A stretch of 64,000 bases of DNA from Tamarix chinensis (GCA_030549775.1 CM060177.1:70167638-70231637), one strand, 5' to 3'; positions 1 through 12,900 are shown, counted from the stretch's first letter. Numbers and translations are program-made. Notes: generated by a model from the sequence alone, not told the origin.

Positions 1-113
1 CTGGTACTAAGTGTGACGGTAATACTCCCAAAATTCACGGTTTATTAATTTGCTTCCGCTAGCTTTCTTTTAATTAACAAAATTTTTCAATAGTGAATTT
101 TGGGGGTGTTACA
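1..113 (+). mobile_element. 3' end of a family-A LTR (truncated by window edge)
   Basis: The segment starts with CTGGTACTAAGTGTGACGG and ends in GGGGGTGTTACA. The same layout (GTACTAAGTGTGGCGGTAAT, a ~90-bp spacer, then AAATTTTGGGGGTRTTA) closes the solo LTR at 30470-30582 on this strand, and appears inverted at 46634-46770 and 55300-55445. Nothing like a tRNA primer site follows position 113, so the sequence to its right is flanking DNA rather than the inside of this element. Confidence 0.8.
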
Positions 114-860
114 ATAATATATGATGAACATCTAATATTTTTACTTGTAAAATTTATAAACGTTTAAAGCAATCAAATATAATACAATTAAAACTTATAA
201 ATATCTTTATTATTTACCTTTGTAAAAATAAAATACATATAATATTCTTAGTTCATTTATCTTTACTAGTTATCTTATGATTGTATCTAATATTTACAAT
301 GTAATAAATGATAACTATACATTGTATATTCTTGTTATGCTCACCTTTATTTTATAAAATTATCTTTTTTTAAGTAATCAATTAAATATAATATATGATA
401 AACATCTAATATTTTTACTTGTAAAATTTATAAATATTTTAAGCAATCAAATATAATATTGTTAAAACTTATAAATATATTTATTATTTACCTTTGTAAA
501 AATAAAACACTTCTAATATTCTTATTTCATTTATCTTTACTAGTAATCTTATTATTGTTTCTAATATATACAATGTAATAAATGATAATTATACATTGTA
601 TAGTCTTGTTTTGATCATCTTTATTTTATCAAATTCTCTTTTTTTAAGTAATTAAATATTTTAAGTTATCAAATATATTATAAACAATGATAAATATCTT
701 TTTTTGATTCAAAGCGCAATATTTTTTATTATTAAAATTTATAAATATCTTTACTATTTATTTGTGAAAATAAAGTGCATTTAATATTTTTAATTCTTTT
801 ATATGTAATATTAATCTTATGATTGTCTGCCTCTAATATTTACGATTTATGAAATGATAA
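114..860. repeat. AT-rich tandem repeat, ~274-bp period
   Basis: The block beginning near 116 (AATATATGATGAACATCTAA) recurs at 390 with few changes, giving a 274-bp period, and a more degenerate third unit runs from about 665 to 860. Shared landmarks are a TTATTTACCTTTGTAAAAATAAA block and a TTTACAATGTAATAAATGATAA block. Two and a half to three copies are present. No open frame of note and no LTR or TIR signature was seen. Confidence 0.75.
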
Positions 861-1460
861 TTACTTGGACTTGAATATGAGTAAACCCGTCAAAACTCGA
901 CTTGACCCGACCCATTAAGTTAACCCGTAACTAATTGAATCCAACCCGTCAAATTGTATGAAATGACCACACCCATCAACTTAACTCGAAACAGCTCGGA
1001 CATAACTAACCCGTTATATTACATGACATGACCTGAACGGGCCGAAGTCACCTACTCATGTTAAATAAAAAATGACCCGAAACGAACCCGACCTTACCGG
1101 TCAAGTTAACCCAAAGATTATTCGAATCTGAGTTTTTTTAACCTGAACGGCCGGACCCGACCTGACCTAACAAATTAACCCGAAATGACCCGACCCGACA
1201 AATTGACCCAAAATAACCTGCAACCAAAATGACCCAACTCGATAAATTGACTCGAAATGACCCGCAACTGAAATGACCTGACTCAGAGTTGACCCGACCC
1301 GACAAATTGATCCGAAATGACCCGACCCACAACCGACCCGAAAAATTGAATGTCCTGACCCGACCCAACCTGCAAAAGTCAAATGACCCGAAATGACCTG
1401 ACTCGTTAATGACCCGACTCGCTATGACCCGACCGAAACTCGACCCGCTCGACCCGATTG
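861..1460. repeat. CCCGAC-rich imperfect minisatellite
   Basis: A run of imperfect units built on AAATGACCCGACCCGACAA and AATTGACCCGA, much richer in C and G than its surroundings. Spacing between CCGAC cores is irregular, mostly 10-25 bp. Two overlapping minus-strand open frames here (1138-1464 and 1167-1382) only reflect the repeat (Gly/Ser/Phe/Val periodic) and are not genes. Origin unresolved: subterminal repeats of a DNA transposon or an LTR-internal expansion are both possible. Confidence 0.75.
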
Positions 1461-4371
1461 CCACCTATACCAACAGCCCCCACCTACAGCCATCACCGTC
1501 AACCCTCAACACCACCTTCCCAGCCACCAATGCCACCAGCTGCCACCTTGCACGCATCCCGTACCTCACCCTTGCATCCCTCCACGAACCAGTAGTAGTC
1601 CCCTGTGCATGCAGTCCTCATGCTACATGTGCAGCGTGAGTGAATTATGTACCTTATAATATTTTGGTATATATATATTAAACATAAGGGTATTTTGGTA
1701 ATTCTTAAAAAATAAATATTTTATTATTATAACTATTATTTCATCATATAGATATTAATTTGGTAATTGCAGTATTATTTTTAGGTACGAAAGGTTGATT
1801 ATCGGGATCTGATAACTTTAGTAGGATACCACTATTTTTATATTTTTTTGTTAGAATTCAAGTAACCATTATACCCTGCTAAAATTATAAATTTTTTGTG
1901 ATAGCATATTAGGGTTTTGGTGTATGAAATATGTTAAGTATGTTTCGTTATGATATAATTATGTGTTAATTATTATTATCATGAAAAATGGTAAAACGAG
2001 CATGTTATCTAATGTAAATTATGTCTGGTATAAAAGTATGACTAAAATGATTCTAATGACGGAAAATTAATTTGTATGATAATTATGTATAAAATAATAG
2101 GAGCATGCTTAGATATAATTATGGAATAATTATTACAGATGTGTGCCCTAGGGACAATTTAGTCATTTTTTATGTATTATGATATTTATCCTGAAAATCA
2201 TGTCTAATATGTATTAGCTATTGTTGAGTATGTGAATATGTGTTTTGGATGGATTAAAGGTGAGAAAAATGATTTTATGTGCAAACTTATGTATAAGGGC
2301 AAAATTGTCATTTGGTATATCTAATAATTTAAATCACATAACAAATAATTTATTTATGGTGTTTTATCCTTTTCATGATAAGTTAATAAATAAAATATAA
2401 TTAGTATTTAAATAGATGATAATTTGAAAATTTTGGTCTTAGGGATATTTTGGTCATTTTCAGCCTAAAGTGACTAGATGTGAATAATTGAGCCTAAGAT
2501 GACCTTAGATATATTTTAATGTTGGCCTCGATGTTGACCTTAATTATGGTTTTCTCGGATGATTGAAAATAAGCAAAAATAGTTAAGTATGAAAATTGGA
2601 TTTATCTATATTATATTCAATTTCATGGTCACCTTAATAAAATACAAATACTTAAAGTAAAAGACCTCGAGATTGGGAATGGTGGCTCCTCAAGGGTCGC
2701 TATCCTAAGGACGTGGTTTAGCCCACAGTTGATATTATGGATTTTTGCTGGTGTGCCTTAGTGCCTCAGTCATGCCCTACATCTTACTCTATTATGTTCT
2801 ACGGACTAATAGGGGATATGCATACTTATGGATTAGGTGTTTTATCGATAGGGTACTATGTTACCTTTGTGTACCAGTGCAACCAAGATACCTTTGTGTC
2901 CTTGGGTTGATAGTTGGTTAGTGTGTTTCCTTGGTGCACCGGTATGACTTGAGTACCTTTGTGTCTTCAGGTTGATTGATCCTCCCTTGAGAAAGTACAT
3001 AAAAATGGAAATGATATGATTTGATTGAAATAATGATTATCAGATTATTGGATTGTTTGATAGTATCCTTTGTGCCTACCTATGGTTTAGGTAGTAGCCT
3101 TCATGCCTATTTGTGGTTTCGGTAGTAGCCTTTGTGCCTACTTGTGATTTTGGTAGTAGCCTTCGTGCCTACTGGTAGTTTGTGGTTTTAGTAGTAGCTT
3201 TCATGCCTACCAGTAGCCTATAGTTTCAGTAGCAGCCTTTGTGCCTACTTGTGGTTTTGGTAGTAGCCTTTGTGCCTACCTATGATTTTAGTAGTGGCCT
3301 TTGTGCCTACTGGTAGTATGTGGTTTTAGTAGTAGCTTTCATGCATACTAGTAGCCTATGGTTTAAGTAGTAGCCTTTGTACCTACTTATGGTTTTGGTA
3401 GCAGCCTTCGTGCCTACCTGTGGTTTTGGTAGCAGCCTTTGTGCCTACCTATGGTTTTGGTAGTAGCTTTTGTGCCTACCTATGTTGGTATTATGTCTGT
3501 GAGCATACCTATGATGTTATGGATTTTTATTATGCTATACATGTAAGTACACCTAGGATGATATGGATCTTAGTATATTATACCTGTAAACATACTTGTG
3601 ATGTATGTAATTGGTTGGGATTTATGCCGAGTCATGAATTATGTTGTGAAGGTTAAACTTTTGGTGTAGAGTTGAGTTTTAATTAGTACTTTAGAGAGTA
3701 TCGCTAGGATGCTCATTAATAAGTTTAGTTGTTTCAAATGAACGAATATGAGTAGTACATGACCTTGATGGAATTTGATTATCTAAATGATTATTATATC
3801 TCAATCATCGTATATATATATATATATATGTATATGTCTTATACCATGTTAGTTATATGCCTTGTATGTATTCCATGTTGTTATATCATATTAGTTTGGT
3901 AGAAAGGGTTGCTCAGTACTGTAGTACTAACCGGTTCTTTCTCATCGGCTCCTACCTATTCAATGGGCAGTGGACTTTGCAGGTCAGCCTTCAAGTTTAA
4001 TCAAATATTGGTAGTTCATATTTGAGAGCGTAGGACTATTCTGTGTCTCTTTTGCTATCTTATTTCCGATTGTATTTTGACCCTTATGTCCTCCTGTAAT
4101 TTATCTCTTAGGTTTTGTAAACTACTGATGTTGTTTTTAATTAGCATGGTATTTATCTAACGTTCTCTCTATTATGATTTTTGTAATCATGTTAATAATT
4201 TAAGTGGAGTAATGATTTTAGCCTTAGCACTTGATATGAGAATGGTAGAGGAAACTGGAATTGTACCAAGTGTGGCGGGAACATCCTTCATTTTATTGTT
4301 TTAGCTTCCACGCTTAACTCTACAAATGAAAATTTTCTGTAGTAAATTTTGGGGTGTTACAAATACAACTT
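1461..4371 (+). mobile_element. LTR of family B, 3' end at 4371, 5' end unresolved
   Basis: The right end GTAAATTTTGGGGTGTTACA (to 4371) is an LTR terminus, preceded at about 4264 by the landmark ACCAAGTGTGGCGG seen in other LTRs here. Internal blocks match the LTR at 61403-63561: AGTAAAAGACCTCGAG at about 2658 and 63416, a GGGTATTTTGGT-like block, and a GATGGCCTTAG-like block. A C-rich stretch (1461-1640) resembles the GC-rich zones of the other LTRs. The start is uncertain because the CCCGAC minisatellite abuts it. Spurious small frames inside (for example 1409-1639 and 3420-3656) are not genes. Confidence 0.65.
3058..3490. repeat. 31-bp minisatellite (GTAGTAGCCTTYGTGCCTAC)
   Basis: At least a dozen imperfect units of GGTAGTAGCCTTTGTGCCTA followed by CTTGTGGTTTT. 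Most are 31 bp apart, with some 38-39-bp variants carrying an extra TGGTAGTTTG-like insert. The array sits about 900 bp before the 3' end of the family-B LTR, the same relative place where family-A LTRs carry their own tandem block. Confidence 0.85.
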
Positions 4372-5604
4372 CTATACTTTTGCTCTCTCCTCTTTCCTTT
4401 GAGTTATCCCTTCAGCATTCCTTAGTTACTCGTAGCTCTCTTAATTTCCTAAGATCCTATTGGTTTGCAAATCACTAACCATAACATGGATTGTCTATGG
4501 AGATTCTTATAAAAAGTGATGTCTCTCTTGTAACCTTCTTATTGATTGAATTTGGTAACCAGTGATCCTTTTAGAAAGGCGAATCTAACTAGTATCTCTC
4601 AACTATGTGTTGTTAATGCTAAGATTTAAGTATCCATGCAATAAATGCTCTTAGACATTCTAGCTCCTCTAGCAAAAACCCTTGACCAACAACCACACCT
4701 TGTGGATCAGTACTGCCATGATACACCTCCACAACTTACTATATAAGAAGATCTAGTGGTGGCTCTAAACCTTTGAGAGAGGGAGACATGGGCTAGACTA
4801 CATAGTATCATCATCCAAGAAGAGGAAGCATAATCAATTGAAGACATCTAGACTAGTAGGACTACGAGTGGTAGATAATAAGAATCTTTAATCCTAGGTA
4901 AAATAGGAGGGAAAGATGTTTAAACCAAGATATCTATTGGAAAATTAGAGTTAGCGAAGAAATTTGATGAGATGATTTCTATCTACCTAGAAGAGATGAT
5001 GAAGAAAACCCAGAATATGATGGCTATTGGTATAATAGAAGCAAGGATGAATTTATCAACAAAATAATAATTTAAAGGGTACATGAAGCTTTATAAGCTA
5101 TGATAGAGAATAAAGATGATACTAATGGCTACAACAAGTAGACACTCTTCACAAAGATATATCTAAAGTACTAACATTGAGCATAATAATACTATTTGAA
5201 TGTGTTGTTGACTTGGGCAAGAGATGATACTTTATGAAAGGCATTTCTAGGAACTTTGAAAGGAGCAATGCTGAGATAGTTTGGAAAATTCAAAGAAAAA
5301 TAAATAAAGTCCCTATCCAAGATTGTGATGACTTTTATTGAGTATTTTGATGCATGCCAATAGTCTAAGAAAGACTATTCCTCTTTGATGGGATTCTACT
5401 AGCATTCAATATAATTTCTTCATTTATTTTTAAAAATTTTTGATAAAGAAGTATAATAGATCAATGACTTAGACATTGTCATCACCCTGTATTCCCTTCT
5501 TAGAGGTTTAATTAATAAATATTTAGTGGAAAATTTATACTGGCTAGGCACAGTGTTGAACTTATAGGCCAAATAATGTCCTATTCCTTCTTTATATCAC
5601 AATA
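4372..5604 (+). pseudogene. Tat/Retand-like Ty3/gypsy leader and gag remnant
   Basis: No intact frame survives, but reading through stops and shifts gives a gag-like stretch at about 5180-5420: an AFLGTLKGAM-like segment, then the SLSKIVMTFIEYFDACQ region and KKDYSSLMGF. These line up with the plant Tat/Retand gag core (FP-x-TLKG-x-A, then a region with a basic motif before a conserved SL). Up to about 5600 a weaker match follows. The gag is then interrupted by the LTR at 5605-7120 and resumes at 7121. The leader (4372-5170) has no identifiable function. The assignment is inference from motif memory, not alignment. Confidence 0.5.
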
Positions 5605-7120
5605 AATGGGTTTAGATAAGTAATGTGTCTGCTCAAAGATTATATTTTTAAGTCTTAGGTTTTCTTGTAAAGAGTTATGTTGAGAAATTTAAAATTTTGA
5701 TTAGAACCTCTTTAAAAATTTATAAACACTTGACTTGAATTCATTTCATATGAATTAATGCTTGATATTGATTTCTAAATATTTACAAGTTTTTAAATTT
5801 TGTTGTTGTTGAGTTCCAATAAGAACTAGTTGAATAATTTGTTTTAAACTAAGGGGCATCAAATTTGTAAAACTCAAGAGGATAACCTGGCGTAGCAAAT
5901 TGATCGACTAGTTTCATCAAACCAATCAGCTAGTTTGACCATCCAATCCATGAGTTTTACTTCTATATAAACCCATTTGTATTTTCTCAAACTCATCATA
6001 TGTTTTTTTTAAATCGATTGGATGATTGGAAAACTAATCAAATTGTTTATAAATCAATTGATTGGTTTAACTAACTAGTCTATGAGATTTTCTCTGGTAG
6101 AAACCCATTCACCTTTTTTTAAACTCATTAACTAGTTTTGTCAAACTGATTGAATAGTTTGACCAACTGGGTTAAGGGTTGAGATGAATTGCAAAAATGG
6201 TTTTCCTAGGGAGTAAACTGATTGACTAGTTTGAAGGATACATAGACTGGTTTACTAAACCAAAGAGTTGTTCAAGTATGTTCATATAACCAACTATGTA
6301 CAAAACAAAATCAATAAAATATTTTCATGAACCAACTAGTTTATTTAATGGTAACTTTTTCATCTAAGGCTTGAACATATTCAATCGACTAATTTGAATA
6401 ATTGATAGACTGGTGCATACAACTAATTGACTTATTTGCCTAAATTGATTAATCGATGAGTATTAACTTTTGATTTTTGATCTATTTGGTGATATAACTT
6501 TTCACCTATCTTATGTTCAAAGACACTTTGATGAAGATGAGACTTATAAATAAGCTCCATCAGCATTTACTATAACAACTTTTCAACTATATTTACTATG
6601 CAATTAATCATATAATCTCTCAATCATTTGATTATTCACTTGAACATCTCTTAACTTTCAAATCTTGAGTTTTTATTGAAATGTATTAATTGCTCACTTT
6701 TCTTAGCTAGAATTTCTCTACAATTGTAATATATCTTATTACATCTAGCTAGATTAAATTTTATCCAAATATCTATACTTTCATTTTTTTTGTAAGAATC
6801 AATTGTGGTCACAATAACCTTAAAATATTCAGTGCTTGCTTATTATTTTTGAGAGATTATTATTAAAAGTCTAGAGAAGATAAAATATATCAAGTTGTAA
6901 ATAATATCTTAGAGAGTATTGATATTGTATGACTCATAAACTAGGAGAAGAGTGATCATCAATAAAAATGTGTCGTTATTCAAAATCCAAAAGTGGAGAA
7001 CTTTTGGTAATGGATGTAGAGATTAGTTTGCACTTGAACCACTATAAGTTGTTTGTAAATATTTTATTTACCATTTTCATTTTGTTAAGCCATATTCACC
7101 CCGTCTAGGGTTCTTTCACA
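5605..7120 (+). mobile_element. SIRE/Maximus-like copia LTR, copy 1 (probably solo)
   Basis: Collinear with the LTR at 7496-9144: CTTGTAAAGAG, ACACTTGA, GATTTCTAAAT and TTGAGTTCCA-type blocks in the same order, and an end TTCTTTCACA (7120) against GGTTATTACA (9144). Between about 5880 and 6470 it carries many copies of an AATCGACTAGTTTG-like motif. It interrupts a Tat-like gag that continues after 7121. The first ~100 bp relative to copy 2 appear deleted, and I could not find a target duplication. Confidence 0.6.
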
Positions 7121-7495
7121 CAATTCATACATGACTCTAAGAAAGGATGTATAGGAAAGAATGGATGCTAAGGAGATGAATAAGACAATGTGCCCAACAA
7201 CTAGAATAATAGAAACATCCTCAATACCAAAAGAAAAGCCAGATAACAAGATGTAAAGGCTAGAAAGGGGCCATGTGGATCTAAGGTTGAAGGTAGAATC
7301 ACTCTCTCAACAAACTCAAATTTCTAGATTTGACAAACACACACCACTCATAGCCAGCCTTGAACATATATATGATGCAATAAATGGTTAAAAAAAATTA
7401 CCATGGCTATTTCCTATATGAGATGACATTGAAAATAGAAACCCTAATAACTGGCGAGCTTACCATAAGAAGTTTTGGCCTCATCAGTCAGACGA
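7121..7495 (+). pseudogene. Tat/Retand-like gag, C-terminal remnant
   Basis: A translation with several stops includes MNKTMCPTTRIIETSS, then HTPLIASLEHIYDAING, then KLPWLFPI, then NNWRAYHKKFWPHQSD. This order (a THYTPL-like motif, a KLPWPxP-like motif, then a FHKDHGH-like stretch) is typical of the Tat/Retand gag C-terminus. It continues the gag interrupted at 5605. The zinc-binding Cys residues are no longer recognisable. A second SIRE-like LTR begins directly after. Confidence 0.5.
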
Positions 7496-9144
7496 TATCA
7501 TTATTCTTATTTTGATGATAATAAATAAGTGTTGAGAACTAATGTGTTTACTTAGGTGTGTATATATTATGATTGATAAAAAAATAGATTTAAACACACT
7601 CACTCAAATCACTTATCAATGTGCAATTTGAAAGAGTAATCAAGTTTCCAATAACAAGAGAAGAACGTATAAAGATAACGAAGATGTAAGGTCCAAGGAT
7701 GATATTTCTAAATCTCGGATTTCTTGTAAAGAGATAAGTTAAGCAATTTTGCATTTTTATCAAAAAATTTTAAAAAGTTTTTAAAACACTTGATCTGTAT
7801 TCTATTTATATGAATTCTTGGTTGATCTTGATTTCTAAATCCTTCACAGTGTTTAAACTTGTTGTTTAGTTCCATTAAGAATTAGTAACCTAGTCTTAAT
7901 ATCGATCGATTGATTTAGTTTAATCAGGAGTATAAACTAAGTTAAACTTAGATAGATCAACTGATACAACAATTGATCGATTAGAAACCAATCAATTAGT
8001 TAAATGAACCAATCTATATGTTTCACTATTGTAGAAACCCATTCATCTATGTTTAAATTCATCAACTAGTTTTGCCAAATTGATCAATTAGTTTGAGGAA
8101 ACTAATTAACTAGTTTGACCTACCAATCTATGGGTTTCAATATTGTAGAATCCCATATGTCTTTATTTAAACTCATTGAATAGTTTTACTAAATCGATTG
8201 AATTGTTTGAATATATTGATTGATTAGTTATATGAGCACATCTACTAGTTTTACCAAACCATTTCACTATTTATATATGTTTATAGGACCAATTGAGTAC
8301 TACAAAAAACTAATCTACTAGTTTTAATAAATTAATTGATTGATTTGTGTAATGGTAAATTTCCATTTCAGGTTTGATCATAAACAAAAGTTTGTTTGAG
8401 TCACAAATTGATTAGCTCTATAACCGATTGATTGATTTGGTTAGATCTATCAACTAGTAAGTAGTAACTGCTTATTATTTTGCTCATCAGGCAATTTTTT
8501 TTTTTGGTTTTTATGTTTGATGGTTACACAACGAGGGTGAGCCTTATAAGAAATCTCTCTCAAACATTTATTATAATATATTTTCAAACTATATTGATCA
8601 TGTAATTAATCATCTACTCTTAAACCATTTAATTCCTTATTCAAACTCTCTTAAATTTCTAATTTAGAGTTTTTATTGAAACGTGTTCATTGCTCACTTC
8701 ACTTTGCTATAATTGCTCTTCAATTGTAATATCTATGACTAAATCTAGCTTGATTAAATCTCATCTAAATTTCTACACTTTCATATCTTAAATTCTTGAT
8801 GAGAATCAATTGTCATCACAATCACCTTATAAAATTTATTACAAAGGGGTTAGTGAGTGTTTACCTATCATTTTTAAGAGATTCTTGTGGAGAGTATGGA
8901 GAAGATAAATAGGTCAAGATGTACATCATTTCTCAAAGGGTGATTGATATTTTAAGGCTTATAAATTAAGAAATGAGAGATTATCAATACAAATACATCG
9001 CCATTTACACCCCAAATGGGAGAACATTTTAGGAGTGGATGTAGAGAGTAATTTTCTCTTAAACCACTCTACATCTTGCTTAAATTTTATATTTGTCAAT
9101 TCCATTCCAAAAAACCCTATTCATCTCCCTCTATGGTTATTACA
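7496..9144 (+). mobile_element. SIRE/Maximus-like copia 5' LTR, copy 2
   Basis: Begins near TTTTGATGATAATAAATAAG and GTTGAGAACTAATGTG, which I associate with SIRE/Maximus LTR starts, and ends TATGGTTATTACA at 9144. It is followed by a degraded primer site and a copia gag, so this copy is a 5' LTR. The middle (about 7900-8460) is filled with AATCGACTAGTTTG-like motifs, the counterpart of the TAATCGATTA motifs known from legume SIRE LTRs. Compared with copy 1 it is collinear but clearly diverged. Confidence 0.6.
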
Positions 9145-9146
9145 AT

Positions 9147-9162
9147 TAATATAATAGCTTGA
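9147..9162 (+). other. Degraded primer-binding site (initiator Met tRNA type)
   Basis: ATTAATATAATAGCTTG directly after the LTR end aligns with the usual ATTGGTATCAGAGCTTG. The differences are mostly G to A and C to A changes. Its position three bases after the LTR supports the LTR boundary at 9144. Confidence 0.45.
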
Positions 9163-9219
9163 AGCTTCTTTAAAATTTTATGGCAATCACAATCTCACGA
9201 TCCACAAAGTATGGAAAAA

Positions 9220-9910
9220 TTTAGGGGTGAAGTCATAACATCTTCAAAGCATCCATTATTCTTTAGAGAAAAATTCAGGATTTGGAAAATATTGATTAGA
9301 ATCTTATTCAATGGAAAAAAATCAAGACATGTGGTTCATCATTCAACACGCTCCAGCCAAGATTTAAAAATATACCATTAATGGATTAATTGATAAACTG
9401 GTTGAAGGATGGATGGATCTCAACAAACGATGGACCCCCTTAAATGACAAAGCCATATTGATGCTTCATTGTAGCCTTAGAGAAAATGTATTTGAACATA
9501 TCCTTGAATTCACCATCGCTAAAGAGATTTGGAAAATGTTAAATATCACTTTTATTGGTAACAAAAAAGGAGAAATTCCGCATCCTTATCTAATCTCTCT
9601 AAATGATGTCACTTTAAGTAAAAAGGATGAGGCAACCAATCTCTCACCTACTCTATAATTAATTCCATATTATATTGATGATCATTACTTAAATCATTTT
9701 AGGATTATCAATAGTCAAAATATTGAGTTAAATAAAATAATCTACCAATTATTTTTCAAAGCATATAAAATTGAAGAATGAAATGAACAGTTTGCATCTA
9801 CGGTTAAAAGCTTGAAAATTCAATTGAATGCAAAATTTGAAATGATTGAGAATCATTACATAAAAAAATGTGAAAATATTAGAAACAACAGTTATCAATA
9901 TTAATCTTAT
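9220..9910 (+). pseudogene. Ty1/copia (SIRE-like) gag, N-terminal half, broken
   Basis: After the primer site the translation contains HPLFFREKFRIWK (compare the copia KPPxFDGxNYxxWK start). An open stretch at 9413-9658 then reads LNKRWTPLNDKAILML, then CSLRENVFEHI and TIAKEIWKMLN, which is the UBN2-type gag pattern (AxxAL..I.CSLxxxxFxxIxxxxTAKEIWxxL). Later residues at about 9770-9900 are weakly coiled-coil. Several stops and at least one frameshift make it a pseudogene. The frame is lost near 9910, where unrelated AT-rich sequence begins. Confidence 0.65.
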
Positions 9911-12900
9911 TTCAAATGATTCTAATTATTTTAATTTTTTAATCTTTTATTTTTTGAGTCTCCTAAGCTTTTTCAAAATGCTAAACTGAGTCACTAACAA
10001 AAAATACAATTTATTTTTTGTGCTGATGTACTTTAAATATATTTTAATCCCCACTAAAACCTTTTTAGCTATACAAAATTTACAAAATTTAGAGGATCAA
10101 TATATTTTAGTATATTTGACCTTTAAATTATTTAAAAATGTTATATAATAATTTGATTTAATTAGATAGTTTTGGGTATAATAATTCCTCAAATGCAAAT
10201 TTTCTTCCTCTAAACTTTATCTAACCTTATAAGGATCACTATTTATTAGTATGGATTAAAACCTTTTTTTTTATGCCCTAATAATTTTGTGGTTGCCTCT
10301 CCCTTTTAGAGACCAAATTGATTTTTTTTTTCTTGAACAAAATAACCATATTAACCTTAGTTATATTTTCTTCTTTCTTATTCCTCCACTCATTTCTCCT
10401 TTCTTCTCCATCTTTAATTTATTTTATGTGGTGGAAGATTTGAGGCCACTTATTCTTCTCCCCTATGTGGCACCACAATTATGTTTCATTTTTAGATACT
10501 TACCACAAGTTCTGAAGTTACTTAAAATACCTTCTAGTCTTTAAAACTATATATATTTTTCTCTTCCTTCTTTTCTCTTCTTTGTCCTCTCTTTCCCCCA
10601 CATTTTTTCTTCTATTTATTCTCCCCTTTGTAGAGAAACACTCACCTCCCTTTCCCTTAGATATTTTACACAAAATATCTTGAAACTTAACCATTATGTT
10701 TCCCCCCAAATTCACTTTCCTACCCCCTTTACTCCACTTAGTATGATTTCTTCCTCCATCCTTCTTATCTTATCCTATACCAAAATCCTCCTCCATATCC
10801 TTCATTTTTATGCTCCATAACCATTTTATTCTTGTGTCCATTTTTGAATCATTTCCCCATTTTCCTCCATGAATGGAAGCTTGATTTATATTTAAGTTAA
10901 AGATTATAATATTATATTCTAACCTTGATCTTTTCTCCTCTTTTTCTCTTCTCTTTTGCACCACTTCTCCATCTCTTTTATCCTTTCCATTTTATTTCTT
11001 CCTTATTAATTTTCCTTTATCATTAAAGCTTATTTTTCTTCCAAATTAAAAAAAAGTATTCACCTCTTTGTGATAGGGTAGTTATCCCTATATACCTTGG
11101 TTTTAATACCTTTTGCCTATTGTTTGTGCCCTATGGGGTTCTATACATTGGTGGAAAAACTGAATGTCAAGGTTTTTGCCTTAGATTTTGGATTCATTTG
11201 GCTATGACCTATGTGATTCCCTTTATTAAACCTTTGGTATATATATCCTTATGCGACACTTGTTGAAATTCATGTACCTATCGGTCGGTCAACGCACCAT
11301 CAACCTTCACAGTGGTGGTGAACCAATCAGTTGGTTAATCTCTATACTTGAACATTCTGAGAAGCAGTCAATTGGTTTGGTTAAATTGATCTATGTGTTT
11401 AACTTGAGGTGAAGAGTACAGAGGTCAAAAACTAACCACTCTATTGGTTGACCCAACCAATCGACTGTTTTAGGATCTATTTAGTGGGTTTGGTTAAACC
11501 AGCTAGCGAGTTTAATCTGAGACCAAGAACATTAAAGTCATAGGCCAATAATTCAATGGCTCTACCGGATAAGTAGATCGGTCATAGTGAACACTTGATT
11601 GATCATAGAGACCAGTCGATCAGTTAGGGCGAAAACAACCCTAACAAAGTTCACTTACACATAATTAAATTTTATAATCTTTATTCAATTAATCTAAACA
11701 TCAATTTTAGTTCATTCAATATTCTTAACAAGCAACATTCAAGGATCGAAATGTAAAATGCCAAAATCATTTTGGTAATTTCAATAAAATCATGCTTGCA
11801 CTTTATAGACTTAATAAGAACTAGGAAGGTGTACATCATATTCTCATCTTGCTAGGCCTTCATACAAAAATCTATCCATCATATCACACATAACTTAAGA
11901 CACTATGAATATCAAAGATAGTTATGAATCTAGAATTGTGTTTATATGGATTTTGCATGTAAGGCTTTAAGCTCAGCTTTCTAATACTTCTTTAATTCAT
12001 TCCATAATCAACAGATTCAGACACATTGTTATCTCTAATATTTAGGTTATCCTATACTTATAGAACATGCACTATACTTACCCTTACCATTTTCTAGAAA
12101 AATAGGGAAGAAAATGGTTTACTTTAAAAGAGCTAAGGAACACACCAATGAGAGAAAAAGTCTTTGAAAAAAATCCAAAACCCTTTCCAAGACTAGAACA
12201 CTTTTAAAGAAAGCCATATTAAAACTTAGTAAAACCTTTGAAATTATGCAAAGAAGATCTAATAAATTTAGAGATAGAGAAAATAAAAGAAATCCCAACT
12301 TCTTAATGAGGAAACAAAACAAAACACTATAGTTAAAAGCAAAACCCTTAATATTTTCCCAGATCTAACCCTATCTTGCTTAAGATCAAAATAATAAGGA
12401 GATAGATAAATGAATAGAATAGGAAAGGAAGATCAAAAAAAAAATTTAAGGAGAGGAAATGTGGTAAACTAAGTATGAAGAAAATATAACATTTCTGAGA
12501 TCAGGGAAGACAAGATAAAATAAAGCCTTTAGGTTTGAATTACTAAGAATTAATGCTAAAGAATGGTAAGGGAATGTATAAATCAAGACCCCAAACCTTA
12601 TCTTAAATCCAAGCTTCAAAGGGCATGTGTCAAAGGTTCAAAGGTGAAATTTTTTTCTTTGAGCTCAATAAGTGAAACTGTGGTGCTCTAGGTTATATAC
12701 CTTAGAAATTTCAAACATAAGGAAGGAATAATAACAATAAGGGAGGGGAATTGAAGAAAAATGAGTTGAAGTCATAAAAGTGACTTCTCATGAGTTGCTT
12801 CTTTTTGAATCTTTTCTAAGGGATAAAAAAGGTTATTTGTATGCAAAATCTTTGTAAAAATCATAAATAAACCACTTAAAACATAATCAAGATACTGAAA

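Noticed and set aside
3811..3830. (TA)n run as a possible promoter
   Set aside because: Simple dinucleotide repeat with no gene or LTR landmark at a suitable distance.
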